Notes: generated by a model not told the origin, from the letters alone. A stretch of 64,000 nt of DNA from Streptomyces sp. QL37 (GCF_002941025.1 NZ_PTJS01000001.1:8207765-8271764), one strand, 5' to 3'. Counted from the first letter of the stretch, positions 33,682 through 41,994 are shown. Translations and numbers: made by a program.

Positions 33682-34938
33682 TCAGACCACGGTCACCGGG
33701 TGCCTCACCACCGCGTCGAAGAGATAGCCCTGCGTGTTGTGGGCCGTCGTCTCCGGCTGAGTGCGACCCGCCCGGTCCGTGGCCCGTGCGAGCAGCACCC
33801 CCGGGCCGGGCGCCGTCGGTACCCAGTCGGCGGTCCAGCGGACCCAGCTCCCGGCCCGGGGCTCGTCCCGCAGCCGTGCGCGGCGCCACCGGACACCACC
33901 GTCGGTGCTGACCTCGACCGAGCGCACCGGTGCGCCGCCCGACCACGACCGGCCCGTGAGCAGATGCCTGCGGTGGGCGGCGAACGACGCACCGGGCGCG
34001 AGCTCGAACGCGCTCTTGAGCGTCTGCCGGGTCAGCGGTGCGCTGCCCTCGGGCGGGTACCCGGGGCCGAAGAGCCGGTACAGGCCCGTGTTCCAAGGGC
34101 TCAGCAGTGGCTCCGCGCTCACCTCGATGTCGCCCACCCACTTGATGTTCGCTATGCCCACCCAGGACGGGACGATCAGCCGTACCGGGGCTCCGTGGTC
34201 GGGCGGCAGCGGCTCGCCGTTCATCTCGTACGCCAGGAGGACGTCGTCCAGGGCCTTGGCCACCGGGAGGGGCCTGCGCACCCTGCCCAGGTTCGTCCCG
34301 TCGCTGACGACCTCCGCGTCCAGGCCGCGCGGCAGCACGTCGACCGCGTTCCGGCCGATGCCCGCCCGGCGCAGCACATCGGCGAGCCGAACCCCGCGCC
34401 AGCGCGCCGTCCCGATCGCGCCCAGGGTCCACGCGGTGCCGCTGACCTGCTGGCCCTGCTGAGAGGTGAAGTAGCTCCGGCCGTTGCCCGCGCACTCGAC
34501 GAACGCCGTGCGTGAGACGGACGGCAGGGCAAGCAGGGTCTCGTACGAGAAGTCCACAGGACCGCCGGTCAGCCCGCTGCCCCAGACCGTCAGCTTCCAG
34601 TCCGCCGCGTCGATGACCGGGGTCGAGGTGTGGTTGCGGACGAAGAAGCGGTCGGCGGGGGTCAGCAGTCCCGTGTCCCGCAGGGCCGCGAAGTTCGTCT
34701 CGGCATTGGTGCCGCGCACCGTGAAGAGCTCCGGCGGCAAGGGTTTCACCACGCCCGCCAGGGACTGCGCGGCGTGGGCGGGGGACGCGGCGGCCGGGAT
34801 CAGCGGGGCCGCGGCCGAGGCCGCGGCGACCAGCTTCAGCAGGTCACGACGGTCGATACCCGCGGATCTCGCGCCGCCGCGGGTCCATTGGCGGAGCCGC
34901 CTCCGGTCGTACGCGGCTTCGGACGGTACGGCACTCAT
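33682..34938 (-). CDS. Tat-exported molybdopterin-dependent oxidoreductase (sulfite oxidase family)
   Basis: This 418-residue protein belongs to the sulfite oxidase family. The Tat signal IDRRDLLKLVAAASAAAPL begins at residue 28, so the cofactor is inserted before export. Cys149 in AFVECAGNGRSYF is the expected molybdenum ligand, and DHGAPVRLIVPSWVGIANIKW belongs to the molybdopterin-binding domain; a Mo-co dimerisation domain fills the C-terminal third. The N-terminal 27 residues before the twin arginines are longer than usual, so a downstream start is possible. No partner cytochrome gene is adjacent. The physiological substrate, such as sulfite or methionine sulfoxide, is not known. Confidence 0.88.
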   Translation of the reverse strand: MSAVPSEAAYDRRRLRQWTRGGARSAGIDRRDLLKLVAAASAAAPLIPAAASPAHAAQSLAGVVKPLPPELFTVRGTNAETNFAALRDTGLLTPADRFFVRNHTSTPVIDAADWKLTVWGSGLTGGPVDFSYETLLALPSVSRTAFVECAGNGRSYFTSQQGQQVSGTAWTLGAIGTARWRGVRLADVLRRAGIGRNAVDVLPRGLDAEVVSDGTNLGRVRRPLPVAKALDDVLLAYEMNGEPLPPDHGAPVRLIVPSWVGIANIKWVGDIEVSAEPLLSPWNTGLYRLFGPGYPPEGSAPLTRQTLKSAFELAPGASFAAHRRHLLTGRSWSGGAPVRSVEVSTDGGVRWRRARLRDEPRAGSWVRWTADWVPTAPGPGVLLARATDRAGRTQPETTAHNTQGYLFDAVVRHPVTVV

Positions 34939-35007
34939 GGGCGCTCCAGGGGGAAGAGGTCTGCGGTTCGGGGTCGGTCGGGGCGGTCAGGGCGGGGGCG
35001 GGCCGGT

Positions 35008-36078
35008 TCAGCCGTCCGGAGGCAGCAACTCCCGCACCAGAGCGCCCACCTGATCGGTCTCGATGAGGAAACCGTCGTGGCCGTACGGGGATTCGATGAT
35101 CCGGAGCCTGTCGGCCCCGGGCAGCAGCGCAGCCTGTTCCGCCTGCTGCGCCGGTGGATACAGCCGGTCCGAATCGATGCCCGCGACAAGAGCGGGCATG
35201 TCCGCCCGGCGAAGTGCCCGCGCGACACCGCCGCGGTCCCGCCCCACGTCGTGCGCGTTCATCGCCTCGGTGAGCACCACATAGCTGCCCGCGTCGAAGC
35301 GGCGTACCAGCTTGGCCGCGTGATGGTCGAGATACGACTCCACCTCGTAACGCCCGCCGCGCGAGGGCAGTTCACCGGGCTGCGGCCGTCGGCCGAACCG
35401 CGCCCCCAGCTCCGCCTCGCTGCGGTACGTCACATGGGCGATCCGCCGGGCCAGCCCCAGCCCCCGATGAGGGCCCGCGCCGGGCGGTGCGTCGTGGTAG
35501 TCGCCGCCCGCCCAGCCCGGGTCGTTCCGGATCGCGGCGGTCTGCGTGCTGCCCCAGGCGATCTGTTCGGCCGAGGACGCGGCGGGAGCGGCGAGCACCA
35601 GCAGCGATCCCGTACGGCCGGGCCGGCTCACCGCCCATTCGAGCGCCCGCATGCCGCCCATCGAACCGCCGATCACCGCGGCCCACCTGCCGATACCCAG
35701 AGCATCGGCCAGCAGCGCCTCGGCCGTCACCTGGTCACGGACCGTCAGGTAGGGGAAGTCCCCGCCCCAGTGGGTGCCGTCGGACCGTCGGGAGGACGGC
35801 CCCGTGCTGCCCTGGCAGCCGCCCAGGACGTTCGGCGCGACGACGAACAGGCGGTCGGTGTCCAGCGCCCGGCCAGGACCGATCAACGCGTCCCACCAGC
35901 CTGCCGACGGATGCCCGGGACCGGCGGGACCCGCGGCGTGACTGTCCCCGGTCAGAGCGTGCAGCACCAGCACCGCGTTGGCGCCGTCCGGCGCGAGCCG
36001 GCCCCAGGTCTCGTACGCCAGCCGGACCCCGGACAGCGTGGCACCGGACTCGAGGCCGAGCGGGCCCTCGAGCGCCAC
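35008..36078 (-). CDS. metX: Homoserine O-acetyltransferase
   Basis: This enzyme acetylates homoserine for methionine synthesis; MetY downstream in the pathway is encoded just upstream. It is an alpha/beta hydrolase with the nucleophile in GGSMGGMRALEW, the catalytic Asp in GIDSDRLYP and the catalytic His in ESPYGHDGFLIE, plus the family marks LHALTGDSHAAGPAGPGHP and APNVLGGCQGSTGPSS. The first canonical in-frame start is GTG 36078 (356 residues), without a good ribosome binding site. The reading frame stays open and coding-like for 30 more codons upstream to a CTG at 36168 that overlaps the metY stop as CTGA, and those codons include REGDPPGRRSW, which resembles MetX N-termini. Translation may begin at that CTG. 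Confidence 0.9.
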   Translation of the reverse strand: MALEGPLGLESGATLSGVRLAYETWGRLAPDGANAVLVLHALTGDSHAAGPAGPGHPSAGWWDALIGPGRALDTDRLFVVAPNVLGGCQGSTGPSSRRSDGTHWGGDFPYLTVRDQVTAEALLADALGIGRWAAVIGGSMGGMRALEWAVSRPGRTGSLLVLAAPAASSAEQIAWGSTQTAAIRNDPGWAGGDYHDAPPGAGPHRGLGLARRIAHVTYRSEAELGARFGRRPQPGELPSRGGRYEVESYLDHHAAKLVRRFDAGSYVVLTEAMNAHDVGRDRGGVARALRRADMPALVAGIDSDRLYPPAQQAEQAALLPGADRLRIIESPYGHDGFLIETDQVGALVRELLPPDG

Positions 36079-36100
36079 CCACGAGCGGCGGCCGGGCGGG

Positions 36101-36140
36101 TCCCCCTCCCGCCGGCCTCCGGAGGCCGGCGGGAGGGGGA
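36101..36140. repeat. 40-bp perfect palindrome at the metY-metX junction
   Basis: The two 20-bp arms (TCCCCCTCCCGCCGGCCTCC and its exact complement) meet at 36120/36121 without a spacer. As RNA it would be an extremely strong hairpin in either direction. It lies 25 bases after the metY stop, in the open frame that continues upstream of the metX GTG, so it might terminate, attenuate or hide the metX start. Confidence 0.8.
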
Positions 36141-36164
36141 GCGCGGGGGGCGCGAAGGAGCGGT

Positions 36165-37526
36165 TCAGGACGCCGCCTTCGCGGCCCGGAACCCTGCCTC
36201 CAGATCCGCCTTGAGGTCGTCCACGTTCTCCAGGCCCACGGAGAGCCGCACCAGCCCCGCGGTTGCTCCCGTGACGGCGAGCTGCTCCTCGGTCAGCTGG
36301 CTGTGCGTCGTGGACGCCGGATGGATGATCAGGCTCCGCACGTCACCGATGTTGGCGAGGTGGCTGAACAGTTCGACCGCGTCTACGAACCGCTTCCCGG
36401 CCTCCACCCCGTCCCTGAGCTCGAAGGCGAGCACGGCACCGGCGCCGCGCGGAAGGTAGCGCCGTCCGGTCTCGTACCAGGGGCTCGACTCCAAGCCGGC
36501 GTAGTGCACCGCCGACACCTCGTCGCGGCCCTCCAGCCAGCGGGCGAGCGCCAGGGCGTTGGACGTGTGCCGTTCCAGCCGCAGGCTCAGCGTCTCCACA
36601 CCCTGGAGAAGCAGGAAGGCGGAGTGCGGCGAGAGCGCCGGCCCGAGGTCACGCAGCAGCTGGACCCGGAGCTTCACGGCGAACGCCCCGTGCCCGAGGT
36701 CCGGCCAGTACCGCAGGCCGTGATAGCTGGGGTCGGGGGTGTGGAAGTCCGCGAAGCGCTCGGCGTGGGCGCCGAAGTCGAAGGTGCCGCCGTCCACGAC
36801 GACCCCGCCGATCGTGGTTCCGTGCCCCCCGAGGAACTTCGTCGCCGAGTGGATCACGATGTCCGCGCCGTGCTCCAGCGGACGCAGGAGGTAGGGCGTG
36901 GGGACCGTGTTGTCGACGATCAGCGGGACCCCCGCCCGGTGCGCCACGTCCGCCACGCTCCGGATGTCGAGAACGTCGCCCCGGGGATTGCCGAGCGTCT
37001 CCGCGAACAGTGCCTTGGTGCCGGGCCGGATCGCCGCCCGCCACGCCTCGATGTCGTCGGAGTCCTCCACGAACGACACCTCGATGCCGAAGCGGGGGAG
37101 CGTGTGGCGGAAGAGGTTGTACGTACCGCCGTAGAGGGAGGCGGAGGAGACGATGTGGTCCCCGGCGCCCGCCAGCGTCAGCAGCGCGAGCGTCTCGGCC
37201 GCCTGGCCGGAGGCGAGCGCGACGGCCGCGACCCCGCCCTCGAGCGCGGCGATCCGCTGTTCCAGGACGTCCTGGGTCGGGTTGTGGATCCGGGTGTAGA
37301 TGTTGCCGGGCTCGGCCAGCGAGAAGAGGTCCGCCGCGTGCTTGGTGTCCTTGAAGACGAAGGAGGTCGACTGGTAGATCGGCACCGCACGGGCACCGGT
37401 CGTCGGATCGGGGACCGCGCCGGAGTGGATCTGCTTCGTCTCGAAGGACCACGCGGCTCCGGCTCCCTGCCGGTCGTTGTCCTCAGGGGTGTGTCCCGCG
37501 GTGACGGAGTCGACGGGCTGGCTCAT
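36165..37526 (-). CDS. metY: O-acetylhomoserine aminocarboxypropyltransferase (sulfhydrylase)
   Basis: This 453-residue pyridoxal-phosphate enzyme makes homocysteine from O-acetylhomoserine and sulfide. It has the Cys/Met-metabolism fold: FETKQIHSG and PIYQSTSFVFKDT near the N-terminus, SLYGGTYNLFRHTLPRFGI around the cofactor phosphate site, VDNTVPTPYLLRPLEHGADI, and the cofactor lysine in IHSATKFLGGHGTTIGG. The ATG at 37526 follows CGAGG at 7 bases; the frame extends further but without coding character. It is followed by metX on the same strand with a possible 4-base overlap, so both acetylated substrate and sulfhydrylation steps are in one unit. I saw no SAM riboswitch in the leader. Confidence 0.93.
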   Translation of the reverse strand: MSQPVDSVTAGHTPEDNDRQGAGAAWSFETKQIHSGAVPDPTTGARAVPIYQSTSFVFKDTKHAADLFSLAEPGNIYTRIHNPTQDVLEQRIAALEGGVAAVALASGQAAETLALLTLAGAGDHIVSSASLYGGTYNLFRHTLPRFGIEVSFVEDSDDIEAWRAAIRPGTKALFAETLGNPRGDVLDIRSVADVAHRAGVPLIVDNTVPTPYLLRPLEHGADIVIHSATKFLGGHGTTIGGVVVDGGTFDFGAHAERFADFHTPDPSYHGLRYWPDLGHGAFAVKLRVQLLRDLGPALSPHSAFLLLQGVETLSLRLERHTSNALALARWLEGRDEVSAVHYAGLESSPWYETGRRYLPRGAGAVLAFELRDGVEAGKRFVDAVELFSHLANIGDVRSLIIHPASTTHSQLTEEQLAVTGATAGLVRLSVGLENVDDLKADLEAGFRAAKAAS

Positions 37527-37677
37527 GTCATACCTCGCACGGTCGTTCGGGATGTCCGCGCGAGCACGGTGGCGACGCGGCGGCGTACTGCTCAGGGACC
37601 GTAGAGGCCGCCCGCGCCGGACGGAAGCCGGTCGCGCACGTGGCCACGAAGCTGCAATGCCGCCGCAACAGACGCAC

Positions 37678-37710
37678 CGGGCCGACCCCGTCACAGACGG
37701 GGCCGGCCCG
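37678..37710 (-). terminator. Terminator of the sigma factor gene
   Basis: CGGGCCGACCCCGTC and GACGGGGCCGGCCCG pair as a 15-bp stem with one mismatch and the 3-base loop ACA, 13 bases after the sigma-factor stop on the minus strand. Confidence 0.75.
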
Positions 37711-37723
37711 GCGGCGGCCGTGG

Positions 37724-38596
37724 TCAGTCCTGTGTGAACATCCCGCTGCGCAGCTTGCGGAGCAGGCGGCTGAGCAGCCGGGAGACATGCATCTGCGAGA
37801 TGCCGAGCTCCTCGCCGATCTGAGCCTGTGTCATCTCCTGGCCGAACCGCATGTCGATGATGCGGCGCTCACGCGCGTCGAGATCACCCAGCAGCGGGGC
37901 GAGCGTCTGGAGGTTCTCCACCGTCTCCATCGCGGGGTCGGGCTCGCCCAGGACGTCCGCCATCGTGCGCCCGCCCGACGCGCGACCCACCGGTTCCGCG
38001 GCGTCGGCCGGCAGGTCGATCGAACCGGCCGTGTAGCCGTTCGCCGCGACGAGCCCCTCGGTGATCTCCTCCTCACCGAGGCCGAGGTACTCGGCGAGCT
38101 CCCGCACGGTGGGATCCCGGTCGAGGCCCGCCGCAAGCGTCTCCTTCGCCTTCGCGAGGTCCACCCGCAGCTCCTGCAGCCGTCGCGGCACATGCACGGA
38201 CCAGGTGGTGTCCCGGAAGAAGCGCTTGATCTCACCGACGATGTAGGGCACGGCGAACGAGGTGAACTCGACCTCGCGGGAGAGGTCGAAGCGGTCGATC
38301 GCCTTGATCAGACCGATGGTGCCGACCTGGACGATGTCCTCCATGTCGCCGCTGCCCCGGTTACGGAAGCGTCCCGCGGCGAACCGTACGAGAGAGAGGT
38401 TCATCTCGATGAGGGTGTTCCGGGCGTACTGGTACTCGGCGGTGCCCTCGTCGATCTCCCGCAGTGCGTCGAAGAAGAGCTTCGACAGCTTCCGCGCGTC
38501 CTGGGGGGCGACCTGTCCGGCGTCCTCGATCCAGGGGAGCCCGTCCCGGGCACCTGCCCGTTCCGCCCCGGCGGTCTGTGCAGTGTGCAGGGTCAT
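37724..38596 (-). CDS. SigB/SigF-family RNA polymerase sigma factor
   Basis: This 290-residue group 3 sigma factor directs RNA polymerase to stress or development promoters. Region 2 shows NLSLVRFAAGRFRNRGSGDM and DIVQVGTIGLIKAIDRFDLS, region 3 lies near EKETLAAGLDRDPTVRELAEYLG-type sequence, and region 4 has the helix-turn-helix TQAQIGEELGISQMHVSRLL. The ATG at 38596 follows GAGGAGCGTGACGGG; the frame is open far upstream, but that part lacks coding features. Streptomycetes have many such paralogues, each held by an anti-sigma factor and freed by PP2C-controlled antagonists. No anti-sigma gene is adjacent, but two PP2C phosphatase genes lie within 10 kb. Which paralogue it is cannot be said. 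Confidence 0.92.
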   Translation of the reverse strand: MTLHTAQTAGAERAGARDGLPWIEDAGQVAPQDARKLSKLFFDALREIDEGTAEYQYARNTLIEMNLSLVRFAAGRFRNRGSGDMEDIVQVGTIGLIKAIDRFDLSREVEFTSFAVPYIVGEIKRFFRDTTWSVHVPRRLQELRVDLAKAKETLAAGLDRDPTVRELAEYLGLGEEEITEGLVAANGYTAGSIDLPADAAEPVGRASGGRTMADVLGEPDPAMETVENLQTLAPLLGDLDARERRIIDMRFGQEMTQAQIGEELGISQMHVSRLLSRLLRKLRSGMFTQD

Positions 38597-38782
38597 CCCG
38601 TCACGCTCCTCAGATTGCGGGCCCTGAGGTGTATGCGCCTGCCCGACGGACCGCAACTCATGCAAGAAGAAGCAGATTTGAGTCACGGTCATGCCCGGAT
38701 CGGCCGAGAACGGCCGTGATCGACCTCCGAGTCGCCACGGCGGAGCTTCGCGCGCGGCGGGAGCGCCGGGGGAGCGCGCAGA

Positions 38783-38819
38783 ACCGCCCCACCGGTACGG
38801 GGGAGCCCGGTGGGGCGGT
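38783..38819. terminator. Strong hairpin in a divergent intergenic region
   Basis: ACCGCCCCACCGG and CCGGTGGGGCGGT form a perfect 13-bp stem with an 11-base loop. The 487-base region 38597-39083 separates divergent genes, so the hairpin ends no annotated transcript. The rest of this stretch shows no gene I can support. Confidence 0.6.
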
Positions 38820-39083
38820 CGTATCCAGAGTGCCACAGGCCGAGGTCCGTTGGGGGCGTATCCCGCGCAGTGGTGCGCGATTCGCCGGACCGGCAGTGTG
38901 TTCGTACGCCCTGTCCCACGCACCGCTCCGCCCGGCTCCTTCACGGCGCCACGGTGGCAGTACGTCCTGGTGAGCGGGTTGATTGCAGCTGTGTGAACGG
39001 TTCGTCCGCCCGGGAATAGAAGCGGGCCCGCCGGCCTTCCATCCCTGTCCCCGGCCGCCGACACCAACGGAGTGAGAGAGTCC

Positions 39084-39950
39084 ATGCCCGAGGCCACATC
39101 CCCGCTCACGAACCCGCCCACGTCACGGAGCACGGACCCGTCCACACCGCGTACGACGGACCCGTCCACGGCGAGGGTTCCCGGCCCCGGTGCGGAGACC
39201 GGAGGGCCACATCCGCTGGACAACCCCGCCCGCGCCTCGCTGACCGGCCCGCACGCGCACTTCGCCGAGCGGCGCGGCCGCATCCTGCGCTACCACCCCG
39301 ACGTCACCCCCTGGCTCGCTCTGCCGGACGCGCCCGACGCCCAGGACTGGGCCGAGGTCGCCGCACTCGCGGGCCCTGGCGCCGCCGTCACTCTCACCGC
39401 CTTCCGTGAGCCCCCGCCGGCCGACTGGGAGATCGTCTTCCAGGCCGAGGGCGTCCAGCTCGTGGACGACTCGGTGGACGCCGCCCCCGACCCGGAGGCC
39501 GTGCTCCTCGGCCCCGCCGACGTGCCGGACATGCTCGACCTGGTCGAGCGCACCCGCCCCGGCCCGTTCCTGCGGCGCACCGTGGAGCTCGGCACCTATC
39601 TCGGCATCCGCCGCGGCGGAGTCCTGGTCGCGATGGCGGGGGAGCGGCTGCACCCACCCGGCTGGACCGAGATAAGCGGAGTCTGCACCGACAGCTCCGT
39701 ACGAGGTCAAGGTCTCGCGACGCGCCTCGTCAGGGCGGTCGCCCACGGCATCAGGGAGCGGGGGGAGACGCCTTTCCTGCACGCCGCCGCGTCGAACACC
39801 TCCGCCATCCGGCTCTACGAATCCCTCGGCTTCACCCTGCGCCGCAGGACCGCCTTCCTCTCGGCCCTCGTCCCGGTGGAGGCGGAGCCGCGCGCCGACG
39901 CCAGGACCCGGGGCCGGGGGACGGGTAGCTTGGAACACGTGGGGCGTTAG
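39084..39950 (+). CDS. GNAT family acetyltransferase (FR47-like)
   Basis: This 288-residue protein carries a C-terminal GCN5-related acetyltransferase domain. The acetyl-CoA loop is VCTDSSVRGQGLATRLVRAV and the closing motif is NTSAIRLYESLGFTLRRR. The first 40 residues are a Thr/Ser/Pro-rich, partly repeated tail (DPSTPRTTDPSTARVPG) of unknown use. The ATG at 39084 is chosen with the purine-rich GGAGTGAGAGAG before it; a GTG at 39072 is an alternative. The gene stands 24 bases before the PP2C phosphatase gene and is probably co-transcribed with it. Acceptor unknown. Confidence 0.86.
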   Translation: MPEATSPLTNPPTSRSTDPSTPRTTDPSTARVPGPGAETGGPHPLDNPARASLTGPHAHFAERRGRILRYHPDVTPWLALPDAPDAQDWAEVAALAGPGAAVTLTAFREPPPADWEIVFQAEGVQLVDDSVDAAPDPEAVLLGPADVPDMLDLVERTRPGPFLRRTVELGTYLGIRRGGVLVAMAGERLHPPGWTEISGVCTDSSVRGQGLATRLVRAVAHGIRERGETPFLHAAASNTSAIRLYESLGFTLRRRTAFLSALVPVEAEPRADARTRGRGTGSLEHVGR

Positions 39951-39974
39951 GGACGAACAGGCGGGAGGCGTGCC

Positions 39975-41174
39975 GTGGTCATGGGACTCCGGCGCCCGTC
40001 GGCGGCGCGCAGTCTTCCGCTGCCCGGTGCGGATCCAGGAGAGACGGAGGCGGGCGTCGCCCGGATCGGGAACTGGGCGCTCGCCCTGTGGCTCCTCCTC
40101 CTGACCGTCGCGGTAGTCCTCCTCGACTCCCTCACCGGGAACGACCTCCCTCTCATCCCGCTCATGGTCGTGCTGCCGGCGCTGGCCTCGGTCTTCTGCA
40201 CGGTGCGCCAGACCACGGCCGTGGCGGTATGGGTCATCCTCGTCGTCGCCGGATCCCGGATCGCCTCCACCGGGGCGTTCTGGGACGTGGTCTTCCTCCT
40301 CGGCTTCACCACGCTCGCCAGCGCCCTGGGCGTCGTCGCCTGTGCCGCACGCATCCGGCACGCCACCGAGGTGGCGAGGCTGCGCTCGGCCGCCGTCGCG
40401 CTTCAGCGCCAGATCCTGCGCCCCCTCCCCGTCGTCACCCGGCAGGTCTGTGCCCACGGCCTCTACGAGCCGATCGAGGAGGACCGGTTCGTCGGCGGCG
40501 ACATCTACGAGGTCGTGCAGTCGCCCCATGGGACCCGCGTGATCATCGGTGATGTGCAGGGCAAGGGACTGCCCGCGATCGGGGCGGGATTCGCCGCCCT
40601 CGGGGCGTTCAGGGAGGCGGCCGTCAGGGAGCCCGAGCTCACCGCCGTTGCCGACGCCGTCGAGGACGCCGTCGTCCGGCACAACGCCTTCTCCGCCGAG
40701 ACCGGTGAGGACGAACGCTTCGTCACCGCCCTGCTGCTGGGTTTCGGCAGCGGAGACCGGGTGCGGGCCGTCAACTGCGGCCATCTGCCGCCACGGCTGC
40801 TGTGCGACGGGACGGCGTCGGCGGTCGCCCTGCACCGGACGTCCGTGCCGCTGGGCATGGCGGACCTCAGCGGTGAGGCGCGCGCCGCCGAGTGGATCGG
40901 GTTTCCGCCGGACGCGGCCCTGCTGGTCTTCACCGACGGGGTGACGGAAGCGCGGGACGGGGCGGGCGCCTTCTACCCGCTCGACGAGCGGCTCCGGCTG
41001 TGGGCGGGGCGTGAGCCGGATCAGGTGCTCAAGGCCCTCCAGGCCGACCTGGGGAGCTTCTCCGGCGGCGTACGCCGCGACGACGTCGCCGTGCTGATCC
41101 TGAGCAGGCCGCCGGACGGCGGGTGCGCGGCCGTGTCCCCCCAGGACCCCGCGAGTACCAGCTCCACCGGGTAG
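39975..41174 (+). CDS. Membrane-anchored PP2C (SpoIIE-type) phosphatase
   Basis: This 399-residue protein has about four N-terminal membrane segments (ALALWLLLLTVAVVLLDSL onward to residue about 125) and a cytoplasmic SpoIIE/PPM phosphatase domain from residue about 150. Metal-binding acidic motifs are present: GGDIYEV, IIGDVQGKG, VFTDGVTEA and RRDDVAVLIL. In gram-positive bacteria such phosphatases dephosphorylate anti-sigma-factor antagonists and so release SigB-family factors. The GTG start follows GGGAGG. There is no extracellular sensor domain of note, so the signal might be sensed by the membrane part. The SigB-family gene 1.4 kb away is a possible target by position only. Confidence 0.88.
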   Translation: MVMGLRRPSAARSLPLPGADPGETEAGVARIGNWALALWLLLLTVAVVLLDSLTGNDLPLIPLMVVLPALASVFCTVRQTTAVAVWVILVVAGSRIASTGAFWDVVFLLGFTTLASALGVVACAARIRHATEVARLRSAAVALQRQILRPLPVVTRQVCAHGLYEPIEEDRFVGGDIYEVVQSPHGTRVIIGDVQGKGLPAIGAGFAALGAFREAAVREPELTAVADAVEDAVVRHNAFSAETGEDERFVTALLLGFGSGDRVRAVNCGHLPPRLLCDGTASAVALHRTSVPLGMADLSGEARAAEWIGFPPDAALLVFTDGVTEARDGAGAFYPLDERLRLWAGREPDQVLKALQADLGSFSGGVRRDDVAVLILSRPPDGGCAAVSPQDPASTSSTG

Positions 41175-41329
41175 CACCCGCGTCACTCCTGAGGCATCCC
41201 TGCGGAACCCTCGTCGGCGCGTCGCCGCATCCCTCACCGTGACGGCGGCCGGGCCCCGGATCCGTACGCGGCGGCAAGGGTGTTACCCACGGGACAGCAG
41301 TCGATCGGCGCGCCCTGCCGCGATCCGCC

Positions 41330-41725
41330 TCAGTGCGGCGTGTGTCCGCTCCGGACCCCGATCCGGCATCCGGCGCCACCGATGTAGTACGCGTTGAGGT
41401 AGTTCGGACCGGCACCCGGCAGCTGCGTGGGGCCGGGGCCGACACAGAGATGGAAGTCGTTCCCGCTTCCGCCACCCCGGACGTCGACATGGATCAGCAC
41501 CGTCGTCTCACCGCAGTGGTTGTACGCGGCGAACTGGGACTCGCGAACGCTGTACCGGAAGAATCCGCACTGTGCGGCGAAGACCGCGCCGGTTTGCCGC
41601 ACTTCCGGTCCGCGGGCGGACTCGGGGAAGGCCGGAGCCGCGGACGCCACCGTCGCAGCCGCGGCGAGCGCGCTCGCCGTCAATGCCAAGGCTGCTCGGG
41701 GGGAACGGGGCAGGGAGAGCTTCAC
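41330..41725 (-). CDS. Small secreted Cys-containing protein (DUF6355-like)
   Basis: This 131-residue protein has a clear signal peptide (residues 1-30, ending ASAAPAF) and a mature domain with four cysteines at AAQCGFF, YNHCGET, HLCVGPG and AGCRIGV, suggesting two disulfides. The pattern CGFF..Y..HCG followed by a DFHLCVGPG segment and NAYYIGGAGC reminds me of the DUF6355 family of secreted actinobacterial proteins, by memory. The GTG start follows GAGGAACCCCC. It is divergent from the acid-phosphatase gene across a 309-base region. Function unknown. Confidence 0.8.
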   Translation of the reverse strand: MKLSLPRSPRAALALTASALAAAATVASAAPAFPESARGPEVRQTGAVFAAQCGFFRYSVRESQFAAYNHCGETTVLIHVDVRGGGSGNDFHLCVGPGPTQLPGAGPNYLNAYYIGGAGCRIGVRSGHTPH

Positions 41726-41945
41726 GGGGGTTCCTCAAGGTGAGAGCCATGACGATGGACGACCGGCTGATCGACTGTGCCTGGCGCCATGCCTCCTACC
41801 GCGCGGCGCCCACCGGCAGAAGCACCTTAACTCTGGGTGTGTGAACCTTGACGGAATGTCACCCGAAGGGGTGGGGAGTCACGGTGCGCCGGCCGCCGTG
41901 CCGTGCCGGGCGCCCCGCCCCTCGTCCCACCCGACGACACGTCAC

Positions 41946-41994
41946 GTTCACCATAGGGACTCATGGGATTTTGTACGTGTAGCGTTCACTTATC
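41946..41994 (+). promoter_or_regulatory. PHO-box-like repeats before the acid phosphatase gene
   Basis: GTTCACCATAG (41946) and GTTCACTTATC (41984) match the 11-base GTTCAC units bound by PhoP in streptomycetes, but they are 38 bases apart instead of contiguous. A third GTTCAC lies on the minus strand at 41841-41846, facing the divergent gene. The rest of the region 41726-42034 shows nothing else I can name. Confidence 0.35.

Noticed and set aside
37527..37735. SAM riboswitch before metY
   Set aside because: Conserved SAM-class motifs are absent; only a terminator of the sigma-factor gene and unstructured leader are seen.
38689..38919. 76-codon minus-strand open frame in the divergent region
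   Set aside because: The strong hairpin at 38783-38819 lies inside it, and there is no ribosome binding site or recognisable motif.
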